This document shows, in pieces, positions 1-8,205 of a stretch of 14,260 nucleotides of DNA (positions within the stretch are counted from its first letter, which is position 1; every line of letters starts with the position of its first letter). A program made the position numbers and the translations under genes. Location: NCBI GenBank assembly GCA_946887105.1, contig CAMPKJ010000113.1:1-14260 (forward strand). Reading direction: 5' to 3'. Under the pieces are notes generated by a model, which did not search any database, was not told the DNA's origin, and worked only from the letters and a program-made list of their open reading frames with translations. Source of the stretch: an uncultured Acidobacteriota bacterium (GTDB lineage: Bacteria > Acidobacteriota > Thermoanaerobaculia > Gp7-AA8).

Positions 1-581
1 AGCAGCGAGAAGTTCTGCATGTTGCGCGCGCCGATCTGGATGCAGTCCGCATACTTTTCGACCAGCTGCAGCGACTCGTGATCGACTGCTTCGGTGACGA
101 TCGGCAGATCGAACTCCTCGCGGACGCGAGCCAGAATCTCCAGAGCCTGCTCGCCCAGTCCCTGGAACGAGTACGGCGAGGTGCGCGGCTTGTATGCGCC
201 GCCGCGGAACAATTGCCCGCCGGCGTTCTTGATGCCTTCGGCGATGGCGCGCGTCTGATCGAGCGACTCGACCGCGCACGGTCCGCCGATCACGATCACC
301 CCGTTGCCACCGACGTCGACGCCGCCGACGGTGACGATCGAGTCGTCCGGCTTCGCCTCGCGACTGACGAGCTTGTATGCGTGCGAGACCGGGATGACCT
401 CTTTGACGCCCGGAAAGTTCTCGAGCACCGAGGGATCGGCCTTACCGCTGTGGCCGGTGATGCCGATGGCGGTGCGGAACGCGCCGGGGATCGGATGGGC
501 GCGAAAGCCGAGATGCTCGATGTGGCGAACGACCGCTTCGACCTGTTCCGGCCGCGCTCCGGCCTCCATCACGATCAGCAT
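1..581 (-). CDS. aroF: 3-deoxy-7-phosphoheptulonate (DAHP) synthase, type I-beta, 5' part (runs off left edge)
   Basis: Condenses phosphoenolpyruvate with erythrose-4-phosphate, the first step of the shikimate pathway to aromatic amino acids; cytoplasmic. Only the first 193 residues are in the window (type I-beta enzymes with this domain are about 340). Residues 1-70, starting MLIVMEAGA, look like the N-terminal ferredoxin-like regulatory domain. The barrel then begins with the family signature GPCAVES at 100-106, whose Cys102 matches the metal-binding cysteine of the family. It continues with FRGGAYKPRTSPYSFQG (125-141), carrying the substrate lysine and arginines, and ends near IQIGARNMQN. 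The ATG at 581 is preceded by AGGAG ten bases upstream. In the family, the N-terminal domain mediates feedback inhibition by an aromatic amino acid; which one cannot be read here. The symbol is family-level (some genomes call this gene aroG). It is divergent from the secreted-protein gene at 664. Confidence 0.93.
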   Translation of the reverse strand, partial: MLIVMEAGARPEQVEAVVRHIEHLGFRAHPIPGAFRTAIGITGHSGKADPSVLENFPGVKEVIPVSHAYKLVSREAKPDDSIVTVGGVDVGGNGVIVIGGPCAVESLDQTRAIAEGIKNAGGQLFRGGAYKPRTSPYSFQGLGEQALEILARVREEFDLPIVTEAVDHESLQLVEKYADCIQIGARNMQNFSL

Positions 582-620
582 CTGAATGTTTCTCCTGGGG
601 ACGGTGTTGTCCGACGGGCC

Positions 621-628
621 AGTATAAT
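621..628. promoter_or_regulatory. Candidate bidirectional -10 core between aroF and the secreted-protein gene
   Basis: The 8-base core AGTATAAT reads as a perfect TATAAT on the plus strand (623-628) and as TATACT on the minus strand (626-621). The plus start codon lies 35 bases downstream of its hexamer. The minus start codon lies about 40 bases downstream of its own. Both distances suit short leaders. No convincing -35 hexamer is visible for either direction, so this rests on the -10 match in an otherwise GC-rich spacer. Confidence 0.45.
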
Positions 629-663
629 CGACCACTCTCGCTACAGATTCCGGAGAACCCGCC

Positions 664-1395
664 ATGAAGAAAATGCTGATCCTCGCCGTCCTCCTCACCG
701 CCTTCGCGGTGCCGTCGTTCGCCCGCTACATCGTCGTCCTCAAGAACGGGACGAGCTACTCGGCGAAAGAGAAGTGGACGATCGTCAACGGCAAGGCGAT
801 CGTGAAGCTCGAGAACGGCCAGTCGCTGCAGCTCGATCCGTCACTGATCGACGTCGCGAAGTCGGAGCAGATGACCAAGGTGGGACTGGCGACCGCAAGC
901 GTGGTCGACCTCACTCCGGATACGCCGAAGGCCGCGCCAACCCAGCGTCAGCCGACGCTCGGCACGTCCATCAAACTTCGTCCCAGGAGCGACGCATCCG
1001 CGTCCGACAACTCGTCCGCTGCAACACCCGCCGCGACTCCGATCGCCGTTCCGGCCGGCTCGCTGGCCGCTGACGTGATCTCGAAGTTCGAGCGCGCATA
1101 CGAGAACGACGGCATCTTCGAGAGCAAGGTCTCGGCGACCGGCCCCGATGCCTATCGCGTCGAGCTGACCGTCGATACCGAGGATCGCGTGTTCGGCGCG
1201 CTCTCGACCACCTCGGCGATGATCATGCGCAACGCATTCGTCGACGGCGCGAAGATCGAGCTGGTCGAGCTGTTCATGAAGACCACCACCGGCGGCGCCG
1301 CGGGCCGCTTCCAGATGTCGCGCGCCGATGCGGACGCTCTGCTGAACAAGAAGATCCGGCGCGAGGATTACTTCATCACGAAGGTCCTTTACTGA
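664..1395 (+). CDS. Secreted protein of unknown function
   Basis: I do not recognise a named family. The 243-residue product starts with a clear signal peptide: MKK, a hydrophobic core at residues 4-17, then SFA before residue 21, consistent with signal peptidase I cleavage. Residues 21-85 form a compact region (RYIVVLKNGTSYSAKEKW...) of short beta-type segments ending in a DVAKSEQ stretch. A Pro/Ala/Ser/Thr-rich linker follows at about 88-137. A second folded region at about 138-243 mixes helix and strand (ISKFERAYENDGIF, YRVELTVDTEDRVF) and ends DYFITKVLY. Two small domains joined by a flexible linker suggest an exported envelope or periplasmic protein. The start is supported by GGAGA seven bases upstream of the ATG and a TATAAT at 623-628. 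It has no cysteines in the mature part and no lipobox. It could be a small beta-barrel adaptor, but no function can be assigned. Confidence 0.85.
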   Translation: MKKMLILAVLLTAFAVPSFARYIVVLKNGTSYSAKEKWTIVNGKAIVKLENGQSLQLDPSLIDVAKSEQMTKVGLATASVVDLTPDTPKAAPTQRQPTLGTSIKLRPRSDASASDNSSAATPAATPIAVPAGSLAADVISKFERAYENDGIFESKVSATGPDAYRVELTVDTEDRVFGALSTTSAMIMRNAFVDGAKIELVELFMKTTTGGAAGRFQMSRADADALLNKKIRREDYFITKVLY

Positions 1396-1396
1396 C

Positions 1397-1464
1397 GAGT
1401 TCCTCGGAGGAGCACGACACGCCACTCCGAGGCACCGAGGAACTCCGAGGAACCCGAGGAACTC
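1397..1464. repeat. Short CCGAGGAAC repeats with an inverted copy, between convergent genes
   Basis: CCGAGG occurs four times at 1427, 1435, 1445 and 1454, three of them extended to CCGAGGAAC. An inverted copy, GAGTTCCTCGG, lies at 1397-1407. It is a perfect reverse complement of CCGAGGAACTC at both 1435-1445 and 1454-1464. A shifted version, GTTCCTCGGAG (1399-1409), pairs with 1443-1453, and CCTCGGAG (1402-1409) pairs with 1425-1432. The left arm can therefore form several mutually exclusive hairpins. The array lies between two convergent genes, and the minus-strand gene's stop codon sits at its right edge. It may act as a two-way transcription stop, although neither strand has a T-tract. 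Confidence 0.6.
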
Positions 1465-2452
1465 AGTTCACGACTTCCGCGCGCACGCCTTTCGCGAACA
1501 CCATCACATAGCGGAAGTCGTGCACCTCGGGCGTGGTGACGACGTGCTCGCCGGGCGCGAACACGACCCGGCGCAGGTTCCACTCGGCGAGGCGGAGCTC
1601 GGCGCGGTCGAACGCGAATCGGACCGGCACGGCCTCGCTGATCGGGCGATCGCGCTCGTCGATCAGCCGCACGCGCCCTTTCGTGAAGCCGAAGTCGAAC
1701 GCCGTCGCGCGCGCCTCATCGCTGCCCGCCACCGCCACGCCGCCCGCGGTCTTGATGCTCGGGATCAAGCCGATCTGCTCGAACGCATCGCGCGGCGGCA
1801 TCACGCGCGTCGGCGGTGACGCGAGCGGGCGGTTGGATGTGGCCAGATAGTTCCAGCGGCCGACGGGCGGCGCGCCGATGATCATCGGCGCCTGCCATCC
1901 CGGAAGATCAGTCGTGACGATGCGCGGGTTCCACGTCCGATAGATCTTCCACTCCTCGTTCGTGACCACCCAGTTCGCAATCTCGGGCGCGATGTCGATC
2001 GACGCGATCAGGCCGCCTACGCCCTGCGGCGCCCGCACCGCCACCACGATCCGATTGCGTCCGGTCTGCACGAGCTGCGAGATGTCGTACGTGTCGATGA
2101 CCCGTTCCGTCTCCTGCCCGCGGCGCGCGTCGAGCAGGCGGCCGCCGATCTCGGTGCCGTTGACGAAGACCGTGTACTCCGGATCGCCGAGGACTTTCAG
2201 ACGCGTGAAGACGCGGTTCGGAGGGAGGTCGAAATCGCGCGCCGCGAAGAAGGCCTGCGGCACGTTGTCGCTCATCCGCGATTGCGCCCAGATCCATTTC
2301 GCGTTGCCCGTGATGTCGAAGAACTTGCGCGCGTAGGTGCGCTCGAGATGCGTGAACGCGGCGGTGAACGCGAAGACGAGCGCCAGCACGAGGCTCACGC
2401 GCTTGATCAACTCGCGATCGACATCGCTCACGATAGAATCGCCGGCCGTCAT
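1463..2452 (-). CDS. Membrane-anchored beta-sandwich protein resembling the non-catalytic front half of GH78 alpha-L-rhamnosidases
   Basis: A 329-residue protein with one N-terminal membrane segment (about residues 19-36, LVLALVFAFTAAF), probably a signal anchor placing the rest in the periplasm. Residues 52-155 (AKWIW..., YTVFVNGTEIGG, TYDISQLVQTGRNRIVVAV) match the pattern of sugar-binding jelly-roll domains in GH78 and GH2 enzymes. Later, GWQAPMIIGAPPVGRWNY (185-202), FDFGFTKGRVRL (252-263) and the final HDFRYVMV (311-318) follow the order seen just before the catalytic barrel of GH78 enzymes. The protein ends there, so no hydrolase barrel and no catalytic acids are present. A binding or scaffold role is inferred. 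I chose the ATG at 2452; a longer frame from 2506 would overlap kdsB further and adds no recognisable sequence. GTG at 2431 is an alternative. No Shine-Dalgarno sequence is visible. Confidence 0.72.
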   Translation of the reverse strand: MTAGDSIVSDVDRELIKRVSLVLALVFAFTAAFTHLERTYARKFFDITGNAKWIWAQSRMSDNVPQAFFAARDFDLPPNRVFTRLKVLGDPEYTVFVNGTEIGGRLLDARRGQETERVIDTYDISQLVQTGRNRIVVAVRAPQGVGGLIASIDIAPEIANWVVTNEEWKIYRTWNPRIVTTDLPGWQAPMIIGAPPVGRWNYLATSNRPLASPPTRVMPPRDAFEQIGLIPSIKTAGGVAVAGSDEARATAFDFGFTKGRVRLIDERDRPISEAVPVRFAFDRAELRLAEWNLRRVVFAPGEHVVTTPEVHDFRYVMVFAKGVRAEVVN

Positions 2453-2468
2453 GCGGAGCGTGATTGTA
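2434..2468. promoter_or_regulatory. Divergent promoter zone with overlapping kdsB and minus-strand start codons
   Basis: The plus-strand ATG of kdsB (2451-2453) and the minus-strand ATG (2452-2450) share the tetramer CATG. A TAGAAT hexamer at 2434-2439 ends 11 bases before the kdsB ATG. On the other strand, TACAAT (2468-2463) ends 10 bases before its ATG, with a partial -35 (TGGACG, 2490-2485) 16 bases further upstream. If these are -10 elements, both mRNAs would start within about five bases of their start codons. Neither gene has a Shine-Dalgarno sequence, which fits leaderless initiation. Each promoter would lie inside the other gene's first codons. Confidence 0.4.
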
Positions 2469-3170
2469 GTTCCCGCGCGTTGGGCGTCCACGCGCTTTCC
2501 CGGCAAGCCGCTGGCGCCGATCGCGGGCGTGTCGCTGATCCGGCGCGTGCACGACCGGGCCGTGCATTCGCGCCGTGCCGAGGCGGTTTACGTCGCGACG
2601 GATGATGACCGCATCGAGCAGCACGTGCGCGAGTTCGGCGGGAACGTGCTCCGTCCGGCCGGCGACTTCCAGACCGGCACCGATCGCATCGCCGCCGCGC
2701 TGAAGCTCGCGAACGCATCATTCGACGTGGTCGTGAACGTGCAGGGCGACGAGCCGCTGATCGACATCCAGGAGGTCGACGCGCTGATCGACCTGCTGGG
2801 CGCGCGCGAAACGGAGATGGCCACGATGGCCTGCCCGCTCGCGAACGACGAAGAGTTTCTCGCGCGCGACGTCGTGAAGGTGGTCGTCGACGCGTACGAT
2901 CGCGCGATTTTCTTCTCGCGCGCGCCGATCGGATCGCGTGACGTCGCGCTGCGCCATATCGGCGTGTATGCCTACTTGCGCAGCGCCATCGAGCGCTTCG
3001 TGACGCTTCCGCAGGCGCCTCTGGAACAAGCGGAGTCGCTCGAACAGTTGCGGGCTTTGCATCACGGCTTTAAAATCGCCGTGTTGCGTACCACCAAGCC
3101 GCACCTCGGCGTCGACCGGCCCGAGGACGTGGCGCGGGTCGAGAGTGAACTTGCCAAATCGTATGCGTGA
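2451..3170 (+). CDS. kdsB: 3-deoxy-manno-octulosonate cytidylyltransferase (CMP-Kdo synthetase)
   Basis: Couples CTP and Kdo to CMP-Kdo plus pyrophosphate, activating Kdo for transfer to lipid A; cytoplasmic. The 239-residue product carries the family's motifs in order. VVPARWASTRFPGKPL (6-21) is the nucleotide-binding N-terminus. Then come ATDDDRI (49-55), TGTDRIAAAL (75-84), NVQGDEPLID (96-105, including the conserved aspartate of QGDEP), KVVVDAYDRAIFFSRAPI (143-160), RHIGVYAYL (168-176) and LEQLRALHHG (197-206). GVDRPEDV (220-227) is near the end. It is slightly shorter than the roughly 248-residue E. coli enzyme, mainly between SRAPI and RHIG. The open frame extends upstream to 2337, but family similarity begins exactly at the ATG at 2451. 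It leads a probable operon with pyrG, which supplies its CTP, and kdsA, which supplies the Kdo precursor. Confidence 0.95.
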   Translation: MRSVIVVPARWASTRFPGKPLAPIAGVSLIRRVHDRAVHSRRAEAVYVATDDDRIEQHVREFGGNVLRPAGDFQTGTDRIAAALKLANASFDVVVNVQGDEPLIDIQEVDALIDLLGARETEMATMACPLANDEEFLARDVVKVVVDAYDRAIFFSRAPIGSRDVALRHIGVYAYLRSAIERFVTLPQAPLEQAESLEQLRALHHGFKIAVLRTTKPHLGVDRPEDVARVESELAKSYA

Positions 3171-3179
3171 CGTCCGCTA

Positions 3180-3222
3180 CCTCTGCGAGGGCCGTTTTTC
3201 GTGAGCTTCGTGCTCACACGAA
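3180..3222. promoter_or_regulatory. Hairpins in the kdsB-pyrG gap (weak terminator or leader structure)
   Basis: The 125-base gap holds a small stem, CCTC-TGC-GAGG (3180-3190), followed after four bases by TTTTT (3195-3199); this is a weak terminator-like arrangement. Next comes a stronger hairpin, GTGAGC-TTCGT-GCTCAC (3201-3217), extendable by TTC/GAA pairs across a two-base bulge to 3198-3222. No clear promoter is visible before pyrG, so partial termination between kdsB and pyrG or a pyrG leader structure are both possible. The rest of the gap is a pyrimidine-rich stretch (3242-3260). Confidence 0.3.
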
Positions 3223-3262
3223 GAACCATCTCGACCGGCGTACCACCTCTCTCTCCCCCTGA

Positions 3263-4948
<1,686 letters not shown>

Positions 4949-4950
4949 TT

Positions 4951-5781
4951 TTGACGACTCGCACCATTTCCATCACCGCCGGCATCCATTTCGGCGGAGA
5001 CCATCCTCCCCTGTTCATCGCCGGACCGTGCGTGATCGAAGGGCTCGAGCACGCGTTGAAGATGGCGCGCACGCTGGCGAAGTTGCGCGATGAGCTGAAG
5101 ATCAACCTCGTCTACAAGTCGTCGTTCGACAAGGCCAACCGCTCCTCCATCGACTCGTTCCGCGGGCCGGGCGTGGAGAAAGGGATGGAAGTGTTGCGCG
5201 CGGTGCGCGAGGAGACCGGGCTGCCGCTGCTGACCGACATTCATGAGCCGTGGCAGGCGGAGCCGGTCGGCGCGGTGGTGGACATCCTGCAGATCCCGGC
5301 GTTTCTCTGCCGCCAGACCGATCTCATTGCCGCCGCGGCGCGCACCGGCAAGGCGGTGGGCGTGAAGAAGGGACAGTTCCTGTCGCCCGAGGAGACGAAG
5401 AACATCCTCGAGAAAGGGGCGGAGGCGGGAAACGAGAAGGTGTTCATCACCGAGCGCGGGAGCTCGTTCGGCTACCAGAATCTGGTCGTGGACATGCGCG
5501 CGTTCCCGATCGTGCGCGGCTTAGGCGCGCCGGTGGTCTACGACATCACGCACTCGATGCAGAAACCGGGTGGCGAAGGGAAGCAGACGGGCGGCACGCC
5601 GCAATTCGCGCGGCCGCTCGCGCGCGCCGCGGCCGCGGCAGGCGCGGACGGTTTCTTCATGGAGGTGCACGACAACCCGCCGGCGGCGCTCTCCGACCGC
5701 ACCACGCAGATCCGCCCCGACGCCGCGCGCGCGATCATCGAGGACGTGCTGAAGATCAAAGCAACGCTCGACCCGCTCTGA
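4951..5781 (+). CDS. kdsA: 3-deoxy-8-phosphooctulonate (Kdo-8-phosphate) synthase, metal-dependent type, TTG start
   Basis: Condenses phosphoenolpyruvate with arabinose-5-phosphate to Kdo-8-phosphate; cytoplasmic, feeding LPS core synthesis. The 276-residue product carries FIAGPCVIE (22-30), YKSSFDKANRSS (55-66), DIHEPWQAEPV (96-106), QIPAFLCRQTDL (114-125), KKGQFLSP (139-146), TERGSSFGYQNLVVD (167-181), THSMQ (200-204), FFMEVHD (235-241) and LSDRTTQ (247-253). Cys27, His201, Glu238 and Asp249 correspond to the four metal ligands of the Aquifex-type enzyme, where non-metal enzymes have Asn at the cysteine position. No ATG lies before the conserved GPC motif. TTG at 4951 is two bases after the pyrG stop and seven bases after GAGG (4940-4943), so translation is probably coupled to pyrG. 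TTG at 4945 and ATT at 4948 are less likely starts. The family shares its fold with the DAHP synthase at the left edge. Confidence 0.95.
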   Translation: MTTRTISITAGIHFGGDHPPLFIAGPCVIEGLEHALKMARTLAKLRDELKINLVYKSSFDKANRSSIDSFRGPGVEKGMEVLRAVREETGLPLLTDIHEPWQAEPVGAVVDILQIPAFLCRQTDLIAAAARTGKAVGVKKGQFLSPEETKNILEKGAEAGNEKVFITERGSSFGYQNLVVDMRAFPIVRGLGAPVVYDITHSMQKPGGEGKQTGGTPQFARPLARAAAAAGADGFFMEVHDNPPAALSDRTTQIRPDAARAIIEDVLKIKATLDPL

Positions 5782-5796
5782 TCGTCGCAGTAGTCA

Positions 5797-7527
5797 ATGA
5801 GCCGCGCCCGCACCGTTCTCGCCATCCTCCTCGGCCTCTTCGCCGTTCTCACACTGCTCGATCGCTTCGTGCTGGTCGAGCTGCTCCTCCGCCGCACCGC
5901 CATCCCGCTCCTGCTCGCCGCTGCTACGGCGCTGGCAATCGCGGGCATCGGCATGCTGTTCCGCCGCGCCAAGCACATCGACCTTCCGCTCGATCTGCTG
6001 ATCGGTTATCCGCTGTTCGGCACGCTCTGTTTTCTCGCGGCGACGTTGAAGGTGTCGATCTGGATGCTGGCACCGATCGCCGCAGTGGGGCTGCTCGCGG
6101 CGATCTTCTTCCTGCTGCGGCGCTACTCCGACGATGCGTACGTCGCGCCGGAACCGCTTCCGCTGCACTGGTCGACGCTTGCGGTGGTGGCGGTGCTGCT
6201 CTGCGCATTCGTGGCGGCGCAGGCGCCGCCGTCGTCGCTCGACGAGCTCGCCTATCACCTGGCCGTGCCGCACGCGTGGGTGCTGGAAGGACGCGCGATC
6301 GAGTTGCCGCTGCTCTCGCACTCGTATTTTCCGCTGGGCATCGAGTCGGCCGATCTGCTCCCGCTCCTGTTCCTCGGCGCATCCGACGGCGGCGTGGCGT
6401 CGCACTTCCTGCACCTGTTCGCCGCGATTGCGACGACGTTGCTCCTCGCGCGGCGGACGCGGTCATGGCTCGCCACCGCCGCCATCGTCACCACACCCGC
6501 GCTGGCCATCACCGCCGGATGGTCGCTGGTCGACTGGCCTCTGGCCGGGCTGTTCGTCGCGCTGTATGTCTCGCTCGAAGACGACGACGTGCGCACGGCT
6601 TCCGCTGCGACTGCCGCGGGACTGCTGACGAAGTACACCTTCGCTCCGTTCGCGCTGATCGCGTGGGCGATCCGCTGGTACCGCAAGCGCACACTGCCGC
6701 GGTGGCAGATTCTCGCCGGCGGTGTCTTCTTCGTGCGCAACCTGATCCTGTCGGGCAATCCGCTCGAGCCGTTCTTCGGAGCGGACGCGCCGCACGTATC
6801 GGGCTTCCGCGAGCTGGCGCTGGCGGACTACATCTTCGAAGGGACGTTCCTCGATGAGGCCATCGGTGCGGCGCTGGTGATCCTGCCCGTGTTTGCCACG
6901 GGAGCGATCGCGCTGGCATCGATCGCCATCGCCATCGCGCTCTTTGTGCTCGCGCCGTCATCGCGCATCCTCCTGCCGTTTCTGATCGTGCCGTCGATGA
7001 GCGCCGCGCCGGAGCTGCGCAGAAAAACGCTGTCGGTGATGATCGCCATCGCGGTGGTCGTGCAGACCTTCCTGGTGATCTTCTTCGCCGCGCGCACGAA
7101 TGCGTTTTCGCTGCTCGCCGCGTCGGCGACGGAAGAGGAGTTCCTGCGCAAGCAGCGGCCGTCGTATGCGGCCATCGAGTGGCTGAACCGGCAGCTGCCA
7201 GCTGACTCGCGCACGCTGGTAGTCGGCATCAACGAAACGTACTGGTTCGCGCGGCCTGTACGCGGCGGCGGCAACTTCGACGGGCCGCGCGTGTCGACGT
7301 ATCTCGCGGCGTCATCACCCGAGGCGTTGCGCGAACAGCTGCGCCGCGACGGCATCACCCACATCGCCGTCGTCACCGCGCCGGTGGCCACGACGGACGA
7401 GCAGAAACGCGCCGAGCGCGAGACCACGCTTTCGCCGGGCGCGCAGAAGATGCTCGCGCAGACGCTGGACCGGTACGCGTCGCACATGATCGCGCGCGAC
7501 ACGGCAACCCTGTTCAAGCTGCGATAG
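5797..7527 (+). CDS. Multi-spanning membrane glycosyltransferase-like protein (GT-C fold, ArnT/PMT-type)
   Basis: A 576-residue protein with about ten hydrophobic segments (from about 5-30, 35-53, 66-84, 88-107 and 126-142, continuing to about 430) and a soluble C-terminal part at 450-576. The extracytoplasmic loop after the 126-142 segment reads SSLDELAYHLAVPHAWVLEGR (positions 147-166). It is followed by LLSHSYFPLGIESADLL. This pattern, an acidic pair, YHLAVP, then HSYFP, is typical of GT-C enzymes that use polyprenyl-phosphate sugars, where the loop aspartate (D149 here) is the candidate catalytic residue. Donor and acceptor cannot be read. The start is 15 bases after the kdsA stop with little Shine-Dalgarno character (CGCAG), so it is probably the last gene of the kdsB-pyrG-kdsA transcript. 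That suggests, but does not show, modification of LPS or another surface glycan. The stop codon abuts the palindrome cluster. Confidence 0.75.
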   Translation: MSRARTVLAILLGLFAVLTLLDRFVLVELLLRRTAIPLLLAAATALAIAGIGMLFRRAKHIDLPLDLLIGYPLFGTLCFLAATLKVSIWMLAPIAAVGLLAAIFFLLRRYSDDAYVAPEPLPLHWSTLAVVAVLLCAFVAAQAPPSSLDELAYHLAVPHAWVLEGRAIELPLLSHSYFPLGIESADLLPLLFLGASDGGVASHFLHLFAAIATTLLLARRTRSWLATAAIVTTPALAITAGWSLVDWPLAGLFVALYVSLEDDDVRTASAATAAGLLTKYTFAPFALIAWAIRWYRKRTLPRWQILAGGVFFVRNLILSGNPLEPFFGADAPHVSGFRELALADYIFEGTFLDEAIGAALVILPVFATGAIALASIAIAIALFVLAPSSRILLPFLIVPSMSAAPELRRKTLSVMIAIAVVVQTFLVIFFAARTNAFSLLAASATEEEFLRKQRPSYAAIEWLNRQLPADSRTLVVGINETYWFARPVRGGGNFDGPRVSTYLAASSPEALREQLRRDGITHIAVVTAPVATTDEQKRAERETTLSPGAQKMLAQTLDRYASHMIARDTATLFKLR

Positions 7528-7604
7528 CCGCTTTGGAGTGGGGCGGCCACAGCCGCCGCTTTCCGACGGGCGGCCGCAGCCGCCCGCGGCTGCCGCACTC
7601 CAAA
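7527..7604. repeat. Cluster of GC-rich palindromes, probable REP/MITE-like dispersed element
   Basis: The whole gap between two genes is built from inverted repeats. The outer arms TTTGGAGTG (7532-7540) and CACTCCAAA (7596-7604) are perfect 9-base reverse complements. Inside are two adjacent hairpins. GGCGGC-CACA-GCCGCC spans 7542-7557, and GGGCGGC-CGCA-GCCGCCC spans 7568-7585. A further GCGGC-T-GCCGC sits at 7586-7596. The pattern GCCGC-TTTGGAGTG at the left and GCCGCACTCCAAA at the right gives it defined ends. Such an element is typical of short non-coding repeats scattered through GC-rich genomes. It may also stop transcription from the upstream operon, although no long T-tract follows. 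Confidence 0.7.
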
Positions 7605-7620
7605 CAGGTACCATCTGCCG

Positions 7621-8205
7621 ATGTCTCGAGACGGCCTGATTCACGTCCTGCGCAGCGCATGTTCCGGCGAGCTCGCAGCCATTCACGCGTATCGCGGACA
7701 TCGCAACAGCCTGCGCTCGGATGCGCCGGAGCGCGAGCGCATCCGGCAGATCGAGTTGGAAGAGAAGCATCACCGCGAGCTGGTGATGGGATTGCTGCGC
7801 GAGCTCGGCGCGAAGCCGAGCCGCAAACGCGAGCTGCTCTTCTTTTGCATCGGAAAAACGATCGCCTTCCTCTGCCACATCGGCGGATGGTTCATCCCGA
7901 TGTACGGCGCCGGAAAGCTCGAGCGCTCGAACATCGAGGAGTACGAAGACGCCGCGCGGTTCGCGCGCGCGGCGGGATTGACGCAGATGATCGACTGCCT
8001 GCTCACCATGGCCGAGGTGGAGTGGGAGCACGAGCGGTTCTTCCGCGAACAGATCCAGGGTCACCGGATGCTGCGCTTCTTCCCGCTGTGGGAGGCGCCG
8101 CCGCCGAAGGAAGCGATCCGCGTTCCGTACTCGATCAGCGCGCCAGCTCTCGAATCTCCTGAACGTGTGACGCGAGAATGGTCGTCCCCGCCCCTGCTCC
8201 GGTGA
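7621..8205 (+). CDS. Ferritin-like diiron protein of the COQ7/demethoxyubiquinone hydroxylase type
   Basis: The 194-residue product shows the four-helix diiron pattern. Glu17 lies in SGELAAIHAYRGHRN, and Glu47-x-x-His50 lies in LEEKHH. There are acidic residues at 101-109 (LERSNIEEYED), and Glu134-x-x-His137 lies in EVEWEH. A hydrophobic segment at 72-98 (LLFFCIGKTIAFLCHIGGWF...) between helices two and three resembles the membrane-docking part of COQ7 proteins. COQ7 hydroxylates a ubiquinone precursor, but homologues in other bacteria have other or unknown oxidase or storage roles, so no reaction is assigned. The ATG follows a weak AGG (7606-7608), and the gene starts 16 bases after the palindrome cluster. 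The tail beyond residue 165 is Pro/Ser-rich. Its last 71 bases overlap the end of the convergent gene on the other strand, so antisense effects between the two mRNAs are possible. Confidence 0.78.
   Translation: MSRDGLIHVLRSACSGELAAIHAYRGHRNSLRSDAPERERIRQIELEEKHHRELVMGLLRELGAKPSRKRELLFFCIGKTIAFLCHIGGWFIPMYGAGKLERSNIEEYEDAARFARAAGLTQMIDCLLTMAEVEWEHERFFREQIQGHRMLRFFPLWEAPPPKEAIRVPYSISAPALESPERVTREWSSPPLLR

Noticed and set aside
2453..2506. Longer N-terminus for the minus-strand rhamnosidase-like protein
   Set aside because: The extra 18 residues lie over the conserved KdsB N-terminus and are not hydrophobic or recognisable; the ATG at 2452 directly precedes the membrane anchor.
5250..6857. 535-residue plus-strand frame overlapping kdsA and the membrane glycosyltransferase
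   Set aside because: Arg/Ala/Gly-rich translation out of frame with two recognised genes; typical of high-GC shadow frames.
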